DNA of 64,000 nucleotides from Daphnia pulex (taxonomy: Eukaryota; Arthropoda; Branchiopoda; Diplostraca; Daphniidae), in the NCBI RefSeq assembly GCF_021134715.1, contig NC_060028.1:1386501-1450500 (forward strand). Direction: 5' to 3'. The notes under the pieces were generated by a model. That model did not search any database. It was not told where the DNA came from and saw nothing but the letters and a program-made list of their open reading frames with translations. The translations under genes were made by a program, and so were the position numbers. Positions 1 to 10,616 of the stretch are shown one piece after another (position 1 is the stretch's first letter; each line of letters opens with the position of its first letter).

Positions 1-59
1 AAATGATTTATAGTGAATTTTCGAAATAATAATGAAATAAGTGCTGGTTGATAACAAAC

Positions 60-1302
60 TTGTTCATGGCGAAATCAGGATGCAAAGTGATAACCGTCCA
101 AGTGCTGGCCCCTCCACACATAGCGTTGTGTTTGTTCGGTGCGTCGAAGACGTGGCCCAATGCCTGGTCTTCTTTGCAGAAATCCACCACCTAAACCGGA
201 ACAAAAAAAAATGATTAAATTTAAATGCAATCATCAAATAAAAACGGGTTGTTCATCAATACCGAATCGAGAGAGTGAACGGACATGAGCGACGAATCCG
301 GTAAGAATGCCGGCGAGAGTTGGTAAGCGCAATTATTGTCGTAGACACCAGTGGCCGGATCGATTTTGCACGGGCCTTGAGTAATGATGTCCCTAAAAAT
401 TTGAATTAACTATTGAACTATTTTTTTAAAATTGCATAATTCAAGCAACACATACTTTGTAGTGAAGATGGGAGGAGTGTCGGAGCACAAATTGACCTGG
501 ATTTCTTGATCGTTGGGCTCCTTGTAGAATAGCGGATATTTCTTGTCGCCCTGGTAACCGTACTCGTCGAAAACGCCATAGCGCAGGTGAGACCACTCGT
601 GAACAAATACCTTTTCTGTATGACGTAATAATTGCATAACAAAAAATTATTAATTTTCAAATGCAAATAACCTCGCATTATATTACCAGGCTGCCCGTAA
701 GTTGCCGTTGTATTGGGATCTGTCGCCGTGCGGAGGTAGTCCGGCGTCAGATGGATGTACTCGCCCGGTTGGCCACATCCGCCCGATTGGACGGTATAGG
801 GCGTGTTGCCATAAGTCGATCTGGGTGGTGCCACTCGTACGTCAGCCTCCTGAGAGGTGAATATTAAAAATTAAAATTATTAAATGAAATTCGATTCAAA
901 ATAAAAACAAGCCATTACTGACCGAATATGTTTCCCATGTGCTGAGATTAGCGCGGATGTTGCTCCAAGATTCCGGAACAAGGATGCGAACATCTTTGAA
1001 GTAAGCTCGCTTTTCGGTAGCTCGGTACAGGACACTCGATGCTCTTCTTATCATCAACTGCATCCAAGAAAATGATGAATAAAAATTTAAATTTCAGATG
1101 AACGAATAAATATTTGATAATTCGGTAATTTTACTTGAATGTTTTTCAGGATGGTTTCGGACCAGGTGTTGGGCACGTCGGGAGAAATAGCCACTACTAT
1201 ATTTGAATAAGCGTTATTAGCTATAGAGATACTGGTGGAATTGGCGGTGGTCAAGTACAGGGCCAACACTAAGGCGATGAAGAGATTGAACCGGCAATTC
1301 AT
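60..1302 (-). CDS. Calcium-activated chloride channel regulator (CLCA), 5' part
   Basis: CLCA proteins are secreted or membrane-tethered metalloproteases that modulate calcium-activated chloride currents. Six exons on the minus strand fit in frame: 1302-1135, 1057-923, 849-687, 615-456, 392-263 and 190-60, all with GT-AG borders. The start codon at 1302 opens a hydrophobic signal peptide of about 22 residues. The family hallmark HEWSH (residues about 161-165) is followed by GVFDEY, giving the HExxH...D zinc-protease motif. The cysteine-rich stretch with SGGCGQPGEYIHLTPDYL before it is also typical of the N-terminal CLCA domain. About 296 residues are visible. The von Willebrand A domain and the rest lie beyond the left edge, so the gene is partial only because of the window. 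Identification is from family knowledge and the motif; the last donor at 59 is less certain. Confidence 0.9.
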
Positions 1303-2239
1303 TTTCCCGTGTGCCGGAGCGTTGAAACTATGTCACTCGTATCGGGCACGACTTCTTCTTCAATATCCCAAAGTTACTGCAGTCATCACAAAATATACAA
1401 GACGGACGCCTACGATATACCTTTTTTAGTTATACGTCAGACTTTTGTCCCGAGTCACCGCTGCGATTAGCGTCGTGATGACGAAACGCTCACATCCGCC
1501 GGCGCTCGAAGTGACACTTCAATAAACGGTATAATCTGTTTTTTCCAACTTGTCATTTTTGGTTCTTAGTTTACTTCCTTCCACTCCATTAGCATTTTGA
1601 AATTCTTCACTCCGTTGCCCACCTTTTTAAAAACTGAAATGCAACTGCGTTTCGTTATCAGTTCTGTTATTGTGTTTTTGGAGGGGGATGTTCTTATCGG
1701 TCTAATGTGTCTGTCTATCTCTTAAATATATATTAAGTTGAGAGATAGATAACAAACATTATAACGAGTGGGGAGGAGGGGGGGGGGCTTTTAATCTCTC
1801 TTATGACGAAGTGTCACTTTTCCCTCCGGAACACCTTGACGAGACACTTAACTCAGATTTAGGTATTCGACAGACTTCAATTTCTGAATTATCCATTTGA
1901 AGATGTGCTGGCGGGAACAGTCACCTATGTCAGACAGACATCTACATGCTGTGCATATTGATTTTCGTTTTTGAATTTGTTATCAATTGTTTCACAATGC
2001 AGCAGGTATTATCTTTACACTTCCGTTTTACATCGAATTCGATCGGAACCGGAATTCCCTATTAAAAAAAGTTGCTATTAATTATTTCTAGATATTTGAT
2101 AAACAGCCCAGGGAAGATTTATAATCTAAAAAAAAAAAAAAAAAAAATTTACTTTTAATATTTTTAATGAATAAGTTGTAGTGGGACGTCGCTCAATGAT
2201 AAACGCGGAAACGGAAACTGCCCGATTGGGTGGGGAAAA
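1303..2239. other. Intergenic, upstream of CLCA
   Basis: No coding exon was recognised here. The stretch holds the presumed CLCA promoter, reading leftwards from about 1400, an inverted pair of short AT-rich words near 1720-1750, a G run near 1780 and an A run of about 19 near 2129. The start of a SINE-bearing repeat follows. Confidence 0.5.
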
Positions 2240-2897
2240 AAAATGTGAACTCCCTTTTTTGGTCCGTAGACCGAGAGGCGGGAAGTTAGTGCCTCGATTA
2301 GCGCAAGACATGATTACGACTCTACTGATGTGCTCTAATAACACAGTAGTACGTATATACATGTCCCCATGTGCATGATCCATGGCCATAGGCACCTTAA
2401 TGGTTTGCTAATCTATTTTTTTCTCTAATCATGCAAACATAGCATAATGACACACGTTGGTTGCCCATGGTGGTTCATTGAAGCTATTTCTCACCACTGG
2501 ATGTGCGGGCAAACGCCATCTGACGGCAATCGGAGAGGGTGATTCTATCCACCTGGGGAGTCGAACTCGTGTCTCAAGATGTATTGAGCATCAAGCGACG
2601 CCTTATCCGTTATACCTACCTTGTCCCCTCCATTACTCATTTTTTTTTAAACGTCTATTAAATATCTAACATATTATCCTTTAAGCGAATATTTCTAAAG
2701 GATTTTTTTGTAATTGTTATTTAAAAATTGAAAAGTACTACTATAGCTGTTTTTTACTTTTTTTTGTTGATTGGTGCATTTATAGATATTCCCTGGTGTG
2801 TGTAGTGTGAGTGAAAAAGGAATTAAATCTAAACACTGGATTTCGACAGTTATTTTCAATTCCCAAATTCTTTTCATCTAAACTAATTTGACTAAAC
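2240..2897 (-). repeat. ~655 bp direct repeat, copy 1 (contains a tRNA-derived SINE)
   Basis: This stretch is almost identical base for base to 6714-7367, so the two form direct repeats about 4.5 kb apart around the first importin-like gene. Within it, 2240-2628 read on the minus strand looks like a SINE. Near 2625 it opens with a tRNA-Arg-like head (AACGGATAAGGCGTCGC), has a B-box-like GAGTTCGACTCCCC, and ends in an A/T-rich tail near 2240. The further ~270 bp (2629-2897) are shared by both copies but not by the other SINE copies. That argues for segmental duplication rather than two insertions. Confidence 0.8.
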
Positions 2898-2907
2898 GAA
2901 AAAAACG

Positions 2908-3262
2908 AAAAAAAAATGTGAACTCCCTTTTTGGTCCGTAGACTGAGAGGCGGGAAGTTAGTTCCTCGATTAGCGCAAGACATGATTACGACTCTACTGA
3001 TGTGCTGTTATGACCACAGTAGTCCGTATATACATGTCCCCATGTGCATGAACCATGGCCATAACATAATGTGTTTGCTAATCTTTTTTTTCTCTATTCA
3101 TGCCACAGTATCGCGTAACAACATACAGATATACAATGAATCATACAAATACTCATTGGAATATCTCAATATTTAGAGTGTCGCCATCTGCCGGTAATCG
3201 GTGTTGGTAAATTCATTAGGCTGGGGAATCGAACTCGGTTCCTAAGATGTTCTGGTGGACAA
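2908..3262 (-). repeat. tRNA-Arg-derived SINE, diverged copy
   Basis: This is a third copy of the SINE, directly adjacent to the first and in the same orientation. It shares the tail-end sequence around GTCCGTAGACTGAGAGGCGG and the AGTTCGATTCCCC B-box, but its middle has diverged. It is clearly older than the near-identical pair. Confidence 0.7.
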
Positions 3263-3996
3263 CCCTTTTTTTTAAATTTATTATAAATTTTTGTTTTTAG
3301 TTAAATATCTAGAAGTAATTAATAGTAATTGTTCCCCAACGTACGACCTGCCCTCATCGGCAATCTCAAGAAGTACGGGAAAGGGGAGGGGGGGGGAAGA
3401 TCTGGGCATGGGGAAGATATTCTCCTTCCTTTGTTTTTTAGTCTCTGCCGAGTGGCGTGCCGCGTGAACAAGAATTGTTGTAGCTGACAAAGGCCCTACG
3501 TCACGTGCTAATGTTTATCTTTTCATGTTTGATTCTGATTTTATTCAGTCGTGATTTCCAGTATCTGAAAGTTCGAAGTGATGTATAGTGATAAGGCTAA
3601 AAACTTACATGAACACAAACTCTAAAGGAGCCTCCACAGTTCGAGGGTGTATGTAATCCGTATGACGTCAAAAATGGATCAGTAGTAAGTAAAACAGAGG
3701 TCATTAATCTATACTGTTAATTACAGTTTAAGGGATAAGTTTGAATTGAGTTATTTTTTCTCTCCAGAGCCAGTCTATCAAAGTGAGTGACCCAGAGGCA
3801 ACAGCTCAGTCGAGAATTATTCAAAAGTCATAGCTGCTAGTGAAACGATTGCATCTGTGAGTGCAAACAACACTGAGATGTGAGAACCTTATTAATTTGT
3901 TAAGTTTATCAATGAAAAACAACAATTACTAAATTCAATTTACAGTTTACTGTCTCTACTCAACCCTCAACTCAACGTCTCCCTCATATTGTAACA
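3263..3996. other. Upstream region of first importin-like gene
   Basis: No coding exon was recognised. The region probably carries the promoter and non-coding leader of the plus-strand gene that starts at 3997, with possible untranslated exons around 3620-3960 next to GT/AG-like borders. I cannot fix a transcription start. Confidence 0.4.
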
Positions 3997-5928
3997 ATGT
4001 CTCATCAGTTCCAGCATTCCTCAGACACCATTGAAAACAAACAGCCATCAGAAGTGGAATCTTTCGATGAGGAAGCCCTTCTCCTCTGGTTGTTGAATCA
4101 TTCAAACGGGGTAAGAAATATTCAACATTTATTCACTGTTTGTCCCACCAACTTTGAGTTATGCTTAAATATCCAAAAGATTGAAAAACCAATGCCAGCT
4201 GGGCCCATAGTGCCTCCATCCGATACTCCTGCTCATATTCCCATGGGTCAAGTCACTCAATTGGCTGGTGCTGTTTCCAATGTCACCATGACTGCTTATC
4301 TAGAGGATCAATCCGCTTTGCCTGGACTTGGGGCCGCAACTGCCGCTCGAGGATTAGAATCTGCTATGGATCAGCAAGCTGGTTGTTCCCATTTCATCGA
4401 TGTTATGAATCCGCACTTATCAGGCCAACCGGATGCATTTGAAACACCCTGTAGAGGAACAGTAGGCAGCAATATTCCGAGTCAATCGCATCTTGGTATG
4501 AAGTTGATATTTTACATTTCAGTAACAAGTTTCGATTAGTTACAAAATCGATGAACAGGTTAATTTTTTTATTTTCATACTACACAGATGAGAGTCATGA
4601 GACTCCATCCACCGAGCGTCCACGCTTGGGTTTAGGTCGTGTTTTGTACGAGCTCCAACAATATGGTATTTTGGGTTCAGAGAGTTACAACGGTCCTGTT
4701 TGTTTCAATTGTTGTGGTTGTCACTCACTGAGCTGTTGCCCGGAAGAAAAAGTTGAGCGCGTGATTCGACGAAACGTTGATGCCTTATTTCGAAAAACAA
4801 TCCAACCCACCACTATGTAAGCAGAATAATTAATGATCAGTTGAAATAAGAAAGTGCTAGAGTAGGCTAAAACAATCTTTTATCTAGGGATCATTATTGC
4901 GTGGAATCGACAAATTCGCCGTCAGCCAGCATGAGTATTGAAGAAATTGTCTGTGGTACGTAAATGTCGCTTCCTTTTATGCAGCATATTTGCTATAAAC
5001 ATTTCTTCTTTGGTGAAAGGCATTGACAGCGGTGATGAATATCAGGAGATGATTGCTACTCGTGCTGCACGTGAAAACCTCTGCATGGAATCTGAGTGTC
5101 CACCGCTGAACATTTTGCTTCGTATTCCGAAGCTAGTACAATTCCTCAACCGTGACAGCGCGTATGTTACTGTTTAAAATCAGTTTTAAAAAAAAGTTCC
5201 CAACTCCAATCATTTTCTTTTTTTAGACCTGAGCTGCAATTGGAAGCAGCATGGTCCCTAGCAATCATTGTCTCAGGCCCATCTGAGCAGACCAAAGCTG
5301 TTGTTAGGACTGGGGCTACAGATAAATTCATTTCCTTGTTAGGATCATTTTCTGACAACATCTTCTCAAATGATTTTACAACTTTGACGCTCAAATCGGA
5401 TTTGGTCGAACCAGCTATGTGGGCTCTCGGTAGTATTGCCGGTGACGGTCCAGATCTACGAGATTATGTTATCGAACAAGGCATTACGAAGCCTCTAGTT
5501 TCCTTGATCGAGCATGATACATGGGTAATATTACTTCCTAACTTTAAAAATTCAATCTCATGCATGAAATATTTCGTTCGTAGTCTACGTTGTCTTCCGT
5601 TTCCGCATGGACCTTGTCCAATTTGTGCCGTAAGCCTCATCTCAGTGTTCCTGCTGTTCGGAAGCTTCTCCCCGCTTTGGGTATCTTAATTTCTCACGAC
5701 GACCCAGAAACTCTACATTATTCTTGCTGGGCTCTAGCGTTCCTCACTGATGGTCCAAACGAAATCATTCAAGAAATAGTCGAAGCGGGACTCGTCCCTC
5801 GCCTCATCTCTTTATTGAATCATAATGAGGGCGCCGTAGTAACTCCAGTTCTAAAAGCCATTCGCAACATTGCAGCAGGCAACGAACTTGATGAAATTGG
5901 TTGTGTTTCCGCTGCTGGTGCAATTTAA
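3997..5928 (+). CDS. Divergent importin-alpha-like ARM protein, short form (gene 1)
   Basis: Importin-alpha binds nuclear localisation signals with ARM repeats and binds importin-beta through a basic N-terminal IBB domain. Seven exons fit in frame: 3997-4110, 4180-4495, 4588-4816, 4888-4955, 5020-5161, 5227-5524 and 5584-5928, giving 503 residues. From about residue 225 the protein follows importin-alpha closely (SIEEIVCGIDSGDEYQEMIATRAAR, split here: SIEEIVCG then QEMIATRAAR; LEAAWSLAIIVSG; WALGSIAGDGPDLRD; SAWTLSNLCRK; LAFLTDGPNE). It stops at TAA 5926-5928, around ARM 6, so ARM 7-10 are missing. The first ~220 residues are unlike a normal IBB. They are Ser/Pro/Ala-rich, then carry a CX2CX3HX4C motif (C182, C185, H189, C194) and a short basic RRNV stretch that may be an IBB relic. 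Exon 1-2 joining is the least certain; that intron is 69 bp and open in frame. Confidence 0.82.
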
Positions 5929-6008
5929 TCTTTGTCGGCCAAGTTAAAGATTGTACTAAAAACGATGAAAGAGTCGACGGGGACCGTGTCGAAAACTGCT
6001 GTTTGCCC

Positions 6009-6345
6009 ATTTGCAAAATCTCTCGACTTATTCTTCATTTTATAACTGTCTGTCATTTCTTCTTTTACTTAACGTTAACATCCCTCGTTCTTTCTTTCTG
6101 TAAAAAAAAAATTAAATTCTTATCTTGGCATTTCTCACCTTATGTTCTGTTGAGCTGTACCATGTTGCTGCTGCTTTCAGCAGCTCTATCGCATTTGCAA
6201 AATCTTTCAGTCTTCATGTTATAACAGTCAATATTTCTTTTACTTAACGTTAACATCCCTCGTTCTTTTCTTTCTAGGTACCAACAAACAATTAAATTCT
6301 TATTGGCGTTTCTCACTTTTTATATGTTCTGTTGAGCTGTACCAT
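6009..6345 (+). repeat. Diverged tandem duplication (~180 bp unit)
   Basis: 6009-6180 and 6191-6350 share several long words in the same order: TTTGCAAAATCT, ACTTAACGTTAACATCCCTC, AATTAAATTCTTA and TGTTCTGTTGAGCTGTACCATG. The right-hand unit ends on the ATG of the orphan exon at 6344. The pair sits between the stop of gene 1 and that exon. Confidence 0.75.
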
Positions 6346-6535
6346 GGTTGCTGTTAATAAAAACGGCGAAAACTGCAACCTTGATCCAGAAAAAATTGAT
6401 TCTTTCGATCCAGCTGATGTTTTACTTCTTATTGTCATCTTCAATGTAAAGGACAAGTTGCAGTTCTCTCATCGTGGAAGAAAACATAATTTTTTTGGGT
6501 CGATTCATGAACAAACTTATCTGACTGTAAAGTCT
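6344..6535 (+). CDS. Orphan 5' exon resembling gene 1 exon 1
   Basis: An ATG-opened frame of 64 codons ends at a clean GTAAGT donor (6536) in phase 0. Its sequence includes EKIDSFDPADVLLLIVIFN, which matches the first exon of gene 1 (EVESFDEEALLLWLLNHSN). It could be the true first exon of the second importin-like gene: an exon beginning at 10641 would continue in frame across a ~4 kb intron. It could equally be the remnant of a third paralogue. RNA evidence would settle this. Confidence 0.5.
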
Positions 6536-6713
6536 GTAAGTTTTTTTTTTAGGTATTAGGCTGTGTTTTCATTTAATCTGATATTAATTGCTACGCTAAA
6601 GTTCCGAAATGCTAAATAGGAGCTGGTGAGCAGTTGCACGCAAGGTTCCAATCTCATTACCTCGCTCATCACCCTACCAACTGGCCCGTTCTTTTTCACA
6701 AATCTTGAGCAAA

Positions 6714-7367
6714 AAAATGTGAACTCCCTTTGTGGTCCGTAGACCGAGGCGGGAAGTTAGTGCCTCGATTAGCGCAAGACATGATTACGACTCTACTGAT
6801 GTGCTCTAATAACACAGTAGTACGTATATACATGTCCCCATGTGCATGATCCATGGCCATAGGCACCTTAATGGTTTGCTAATCTATTTTTTTCTCTAAT
6901 CATGCAAACATAGCATAATGACACACGTTGGTTGCCCATGGTGGTTCATTGAAGCTATTTCTCACCACTGGATGTGCGGGCAAACGCCATCTGACGGCAA
7001 TCGGAGAGGGTGATTCTATCCACCTGGGGAGTCGAACTCGTGTCTCAAGATGTATTGAGCATCAAGCGACGCCTTATCCGTTATACCTACCTTGTCCCCT
7101 CCATTACTCATTTTTTTTAAACGTCTATTAAATATCTAACATATTATCCTTTAAGCGAATATTTCTAAAGGATTTTTTTGTAATTATTATTTAAAAATTG
7201 AAAAGTACTACTATAGCTGTTTTTTACTTTTTTTTGTTGATTGGTGCATTTATAGATATTCCCTGGTGTGTGTAGTGTGAGTGAAAAAGGAATTAAATCT
7301 AAACACTGGATTTCGACAGTTATTTTCAATTCCCAAATTCTTTTCATCTAAACTAATGTGACTAAAT
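6714..7367 (-). repeat. ~655 bp direct repeat, copy 2 (contains a tRNA-derived SINE)
   Basis: This is the near-identical partner of 2240-2897. The SINE part is 6714-7101 on the minus strand, and the shared flank runs to about 7367, where the two copies abruptly stop matching. Differences are limited to a few substitutions and 1-3 bp indels, so the duplication is recent. Confidence 0.8.
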
Positions 7368-9880
7368 TTTGGAAAGAATTTAGCTACCTATTCTTTCGCT
7401 AAGAATAAAGAATAGTTCTTAAGCTTATCTAAAGCTTATCTTTAAGCTTCTTTAGAGCTAAGCAAGTGACAAGAGAATTTCTTGAAGAGATTGACACTTA
7501 CGTAAAGGCACGCTTCTAACAAAGCTTAGATTTTTTAAAAAATATTATATGATTGTAATTAGCGTAAGAGAGAGCGGAAAGTATTGTTTTAATTGTTAGG
7601 TAAATACATATTGTAGTAGTAAAAGCAATAAAGTTATGAGCCATTCTATTCTACATTCCCGAACCGAAAGGCACGACTCTCCCAAAACAACTTGGGAGAG
7701 AAAAAGACGACGCAAACCACGAGGACGACGCCTATTCATCTGACTTCAGGTATGTCCATTTTGATTCCTTCTGTTTTTCTATGATTTCCTTAATAGCGTG
7801 ACAGACGTATACACATATTGTGGACACCCAAAAGGCGGCGTGGTGGTCGCCAGGCGTTTACGCTAATGAGATTACGTAGTTTAGGTTTAACAGGAACAAG
7901 AATTAATTCCAATTAATTAAGACTCTGTAAAAAATAAAAATTAATTTTTGATAAAAGTATTGGGAGTAGTTAGATAGCAGTTTCCCTTTTCCCTAACTAA
8001 TAATTTGTATCAATTCAAATTCGGCATAACTAACAAGTGCTTTGTTTCTCTTTTCATAATTTTGCGGCACTGCGGGCATCGTCGTCGTTTGTCATTCCTG
8101 TCGGAGTTAGGTTTAAGATAAATAAAGTTATTTTGTATTCATAAATGAACACCATTAACATTAGTTGTTTTTACTTTTCTTGTTATGTGTGTGATGGGCT
8201 ACGGTACTCGGTCGTCGTGGATCATAGAAGCCCAGCTTCCACACCTTAATGAAGACTCCTCAAGTCCTCATGCTGGGATTCTTACGGGAGCTTTTGTTGC
8301 ATGATGTTATTCTCACAACCTGTGAAAGATACAAAAATCAAACACATTCAGTCTACAATTTCGAATTTCTTAAAAATACGTAAAAATAAATAGTTCTGAT
8401 AACAATGAAATAAATTTGTGAAGTAGACCAACATATCACCACCACCGGGTGGTGCATCCCATCCAAACTTGCATCCCAGCTCTTGATTAATGATGGTGGC
8501 AAAACTCATGTTCTGACTCACGTGAATTTGCTTCTTGAGGTGGAAGTCAGTACAGCATTTTTAACGAAACCTATCAAAGTGAGTGTAAGTACAGCATAGC
8601 GGAATCCTATAAAAAAAAGCATTTATTACCAACTTACAATCCAATCCAATTTAGGCAAGGTGGGTATAATATAATGTAGACGAAACCATTTTCAGCCTCC
8701 TGTTACCGCAAATGCTGTGGTCCAATGACCTTTTTCGTTTGGCAGCTCTTGATAGAACATGCTCTTGGTGATCACTAATGAAAGGGTTCATAATAAAAAT
8801 CACGTCCTGCTTCTCGCTGTATAGTACTTTGAGGGGGTCCGCTTCTTGTCCAGGCTGAGAATCGCCTCCCTTTGAAAAAAAAAGAAAAACAAAAAAGAAA
8901 AACAAAAAAAACAACAACAAAAAGCTGATGACCAATCATCAGCTTTTACATGGACAGAGTACCGTCAATATATATCGTTAAGCCATTGCAACAGGATTTG
9001 GATCTCATCTGTGAATTGTTCAAGCTCCTTCAAGGAGCAAAAATATTTCCAGCGGCTTCAATTATTTTGGCCAAAAGATCTTTTAAGCGGACCACATGGT
9101 CGGATTGGTGTGCGAAGCATGACCAACATTTGCTCCTAATAATATTATAAAATTGTTCCATAAGCTTCTATCATAATTACAGCCCAATTTAGTATTTCAG
9201 AATTTTAGCATAGCGAATACTCACATTAAAAATTGAAGGGAAGCCTACCTCTAATACTGCTGTCCTATTTCTTACTGAAGCATTTGTTGGTCTTGACTGA
9301 ATGCATGTCAATGTGTGAATTATGTTATCGCTCTGCTTACAACTTTTATTATGTACAGCACATGTGCAACTATTTCCTTCATTTTATCATCACTGTTAAC
9401 CTAAATCCAAAAGATATGTTCATAAACAAAGCTTTAATTAGCAGGTTTAAGCATAAAAACCCAGATAGCACACTGCAGTCCCATAGACGCCCAAAACACG
9501 TCACTTTGAGACGTCTGGGATGTACTTGGCACATAGCAGATTCCCAAGTTTACATTCCTAGGACGTCTTTTACGTATGGCCAATGTCCGCTTCGCCGAGA
9601 TCTCATAGCGGTCCTTATCCCGTCCCATTGGATGGACTTTAGACGTACTTGGGACGGAAAAAGGATCTCAAGAAGTCATTAATAATAAATCTTTTTCTGG
9701 ACTCTGAATTTCGTTCCTTTTTTCTTTACTCTTCTTTTTCATATGAGTGTTTGCTGTGCCGACATTTTTCACGAACGGTGATCCGGGTATCGGGACAAAG
9801 TTTATTTGTCAGAGCATGCAAAGGGTTACGAGGCACACATCATAATTCGACTGCATATAACCATCATAGTTGAAGAAATA
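7368..9880. other. Gene-poor stretch with unidentified coding-like patches
   Basis: No gene was recognised. 7368-7660 is AT-rich with an AATAAA near 7631. The minus strand has coding-like patches at about 8190-8290 and 8420-8560 (for example GCKFGWDAPPGGGDMLVY) and at 8651-8850, but none matched a family I know and they do not join into one frame. A purine-rich A/C run at 8877-8922 is followed by a short hairpin (GCTGATGACCAATCATCAGC). 9434-9690 contains repeated GACGT/TGGGA words in both orientations, as in dispersed repeats. Confidence 0.35.
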
Positions 9881-9953
9881 TGGAACCTAACCCGGGGATC
9901 GAACCCGGATCGTCGTGGTGAGAAGCCAGTACTATACAGATGGACCACGAAAT
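9881..9953 (-). pseudogene. tRNA-Glu-like sequence, degenerate
   Basis: On the minus strand there is a perfect T-arm (CCGGGTTCGATCCCCGG), a D-arm-like GGTCCATCTGTATAGTACTGG-type stretch and an anticodon-loop-like TTCTCAC. The anticodon stem pairs poorly and no matching acceptor stem is visible. A functional tRNA is therefore unlikely; a decayed tRNA gene or SINE head fits better. Confidence 0.45.
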
Positions 9954-10439
9954 CATATCTGAGTTTTGAAGATAAAGCTAATAATAGAATTTTAGAATCA
10001 AACTTTGCCGCGAAAAGACAAAGACAGTTTCTCCGAAATTTTCTAAGTGTCGAGAAGGAGCCAAAAAATAAAAACGGGACGCATCAGAGACTTCTACGAG
10101 AGGGAGTAAAAAATGACGTATCCGACAAGATGAAAATGAGTAACGTGTTCAAATAAGGGCTCGCAATGGGACCTCTTAGAGATTCCCCTGTGCCCCCCGC
10201 ACCATCCGCACGGCTTTGGTCCCGCCTTGGGACAATAATTCCTATCTGGGAAACGTCCATAAAAATCTCGTTAACATCTTTAAACCTCCTAGTCGGATTT
10301 CTGCAATTAAACTTCAAGTATTGTGCTATACAAAATTTCGCAAACTACATTTTGACATAGAATCAGAGAAATATGGCATATGTAAAGCTAATATTGGATT
10401 TTAATCAAATATAATAAAAAATTTAAAACTGACACCACC

Positions 10440-10577
10440 ATGACACCACCACCACAGACGACACTAGCAGACTCCATTGCCCATTTGGCCAAAACTGCTG
10501 AATCATCAGCTGATGTTATTAGCTCCCTGCCTACCTCTAACTTTAGTTGCCTCCTCGCTCTAGGCTGTTGTGGTTGC
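10440..10577 (+). other. Possible 5' coding piece of gene 2
   Basis: An ATG at 10440 opens a 45-codon frame ending at TGA. Its sequence (LADSIAHLAKTAESSADVI region) loosely resembles exon 2 of gene 1. No convincing donor leads from it into the next exon, so it may be a decayed exon or a leader. Confidence 0.25.
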
Positions 10578-10616
10578 TTATGATTTTAAGCGCGAACGTT
10601 TTCACCCAAATTTAAA

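Noticed and set aside
2126-3176. Short frames in the SINE copies
   Set aside because: The same frames recur in each SINE copy because the repeat recurs. They do not encode a known protein.
9233-9682. 149-codon plus-strand frame
   Set aside because: No family resemblance, no splice support, and it runs into repeat-like GACGT/TGGGA sequence.
9881-9953. Functional tRNA-Glu gene
   Set aside because: The T-arm is perfect but the acceptor and anticodon stems do not pair.
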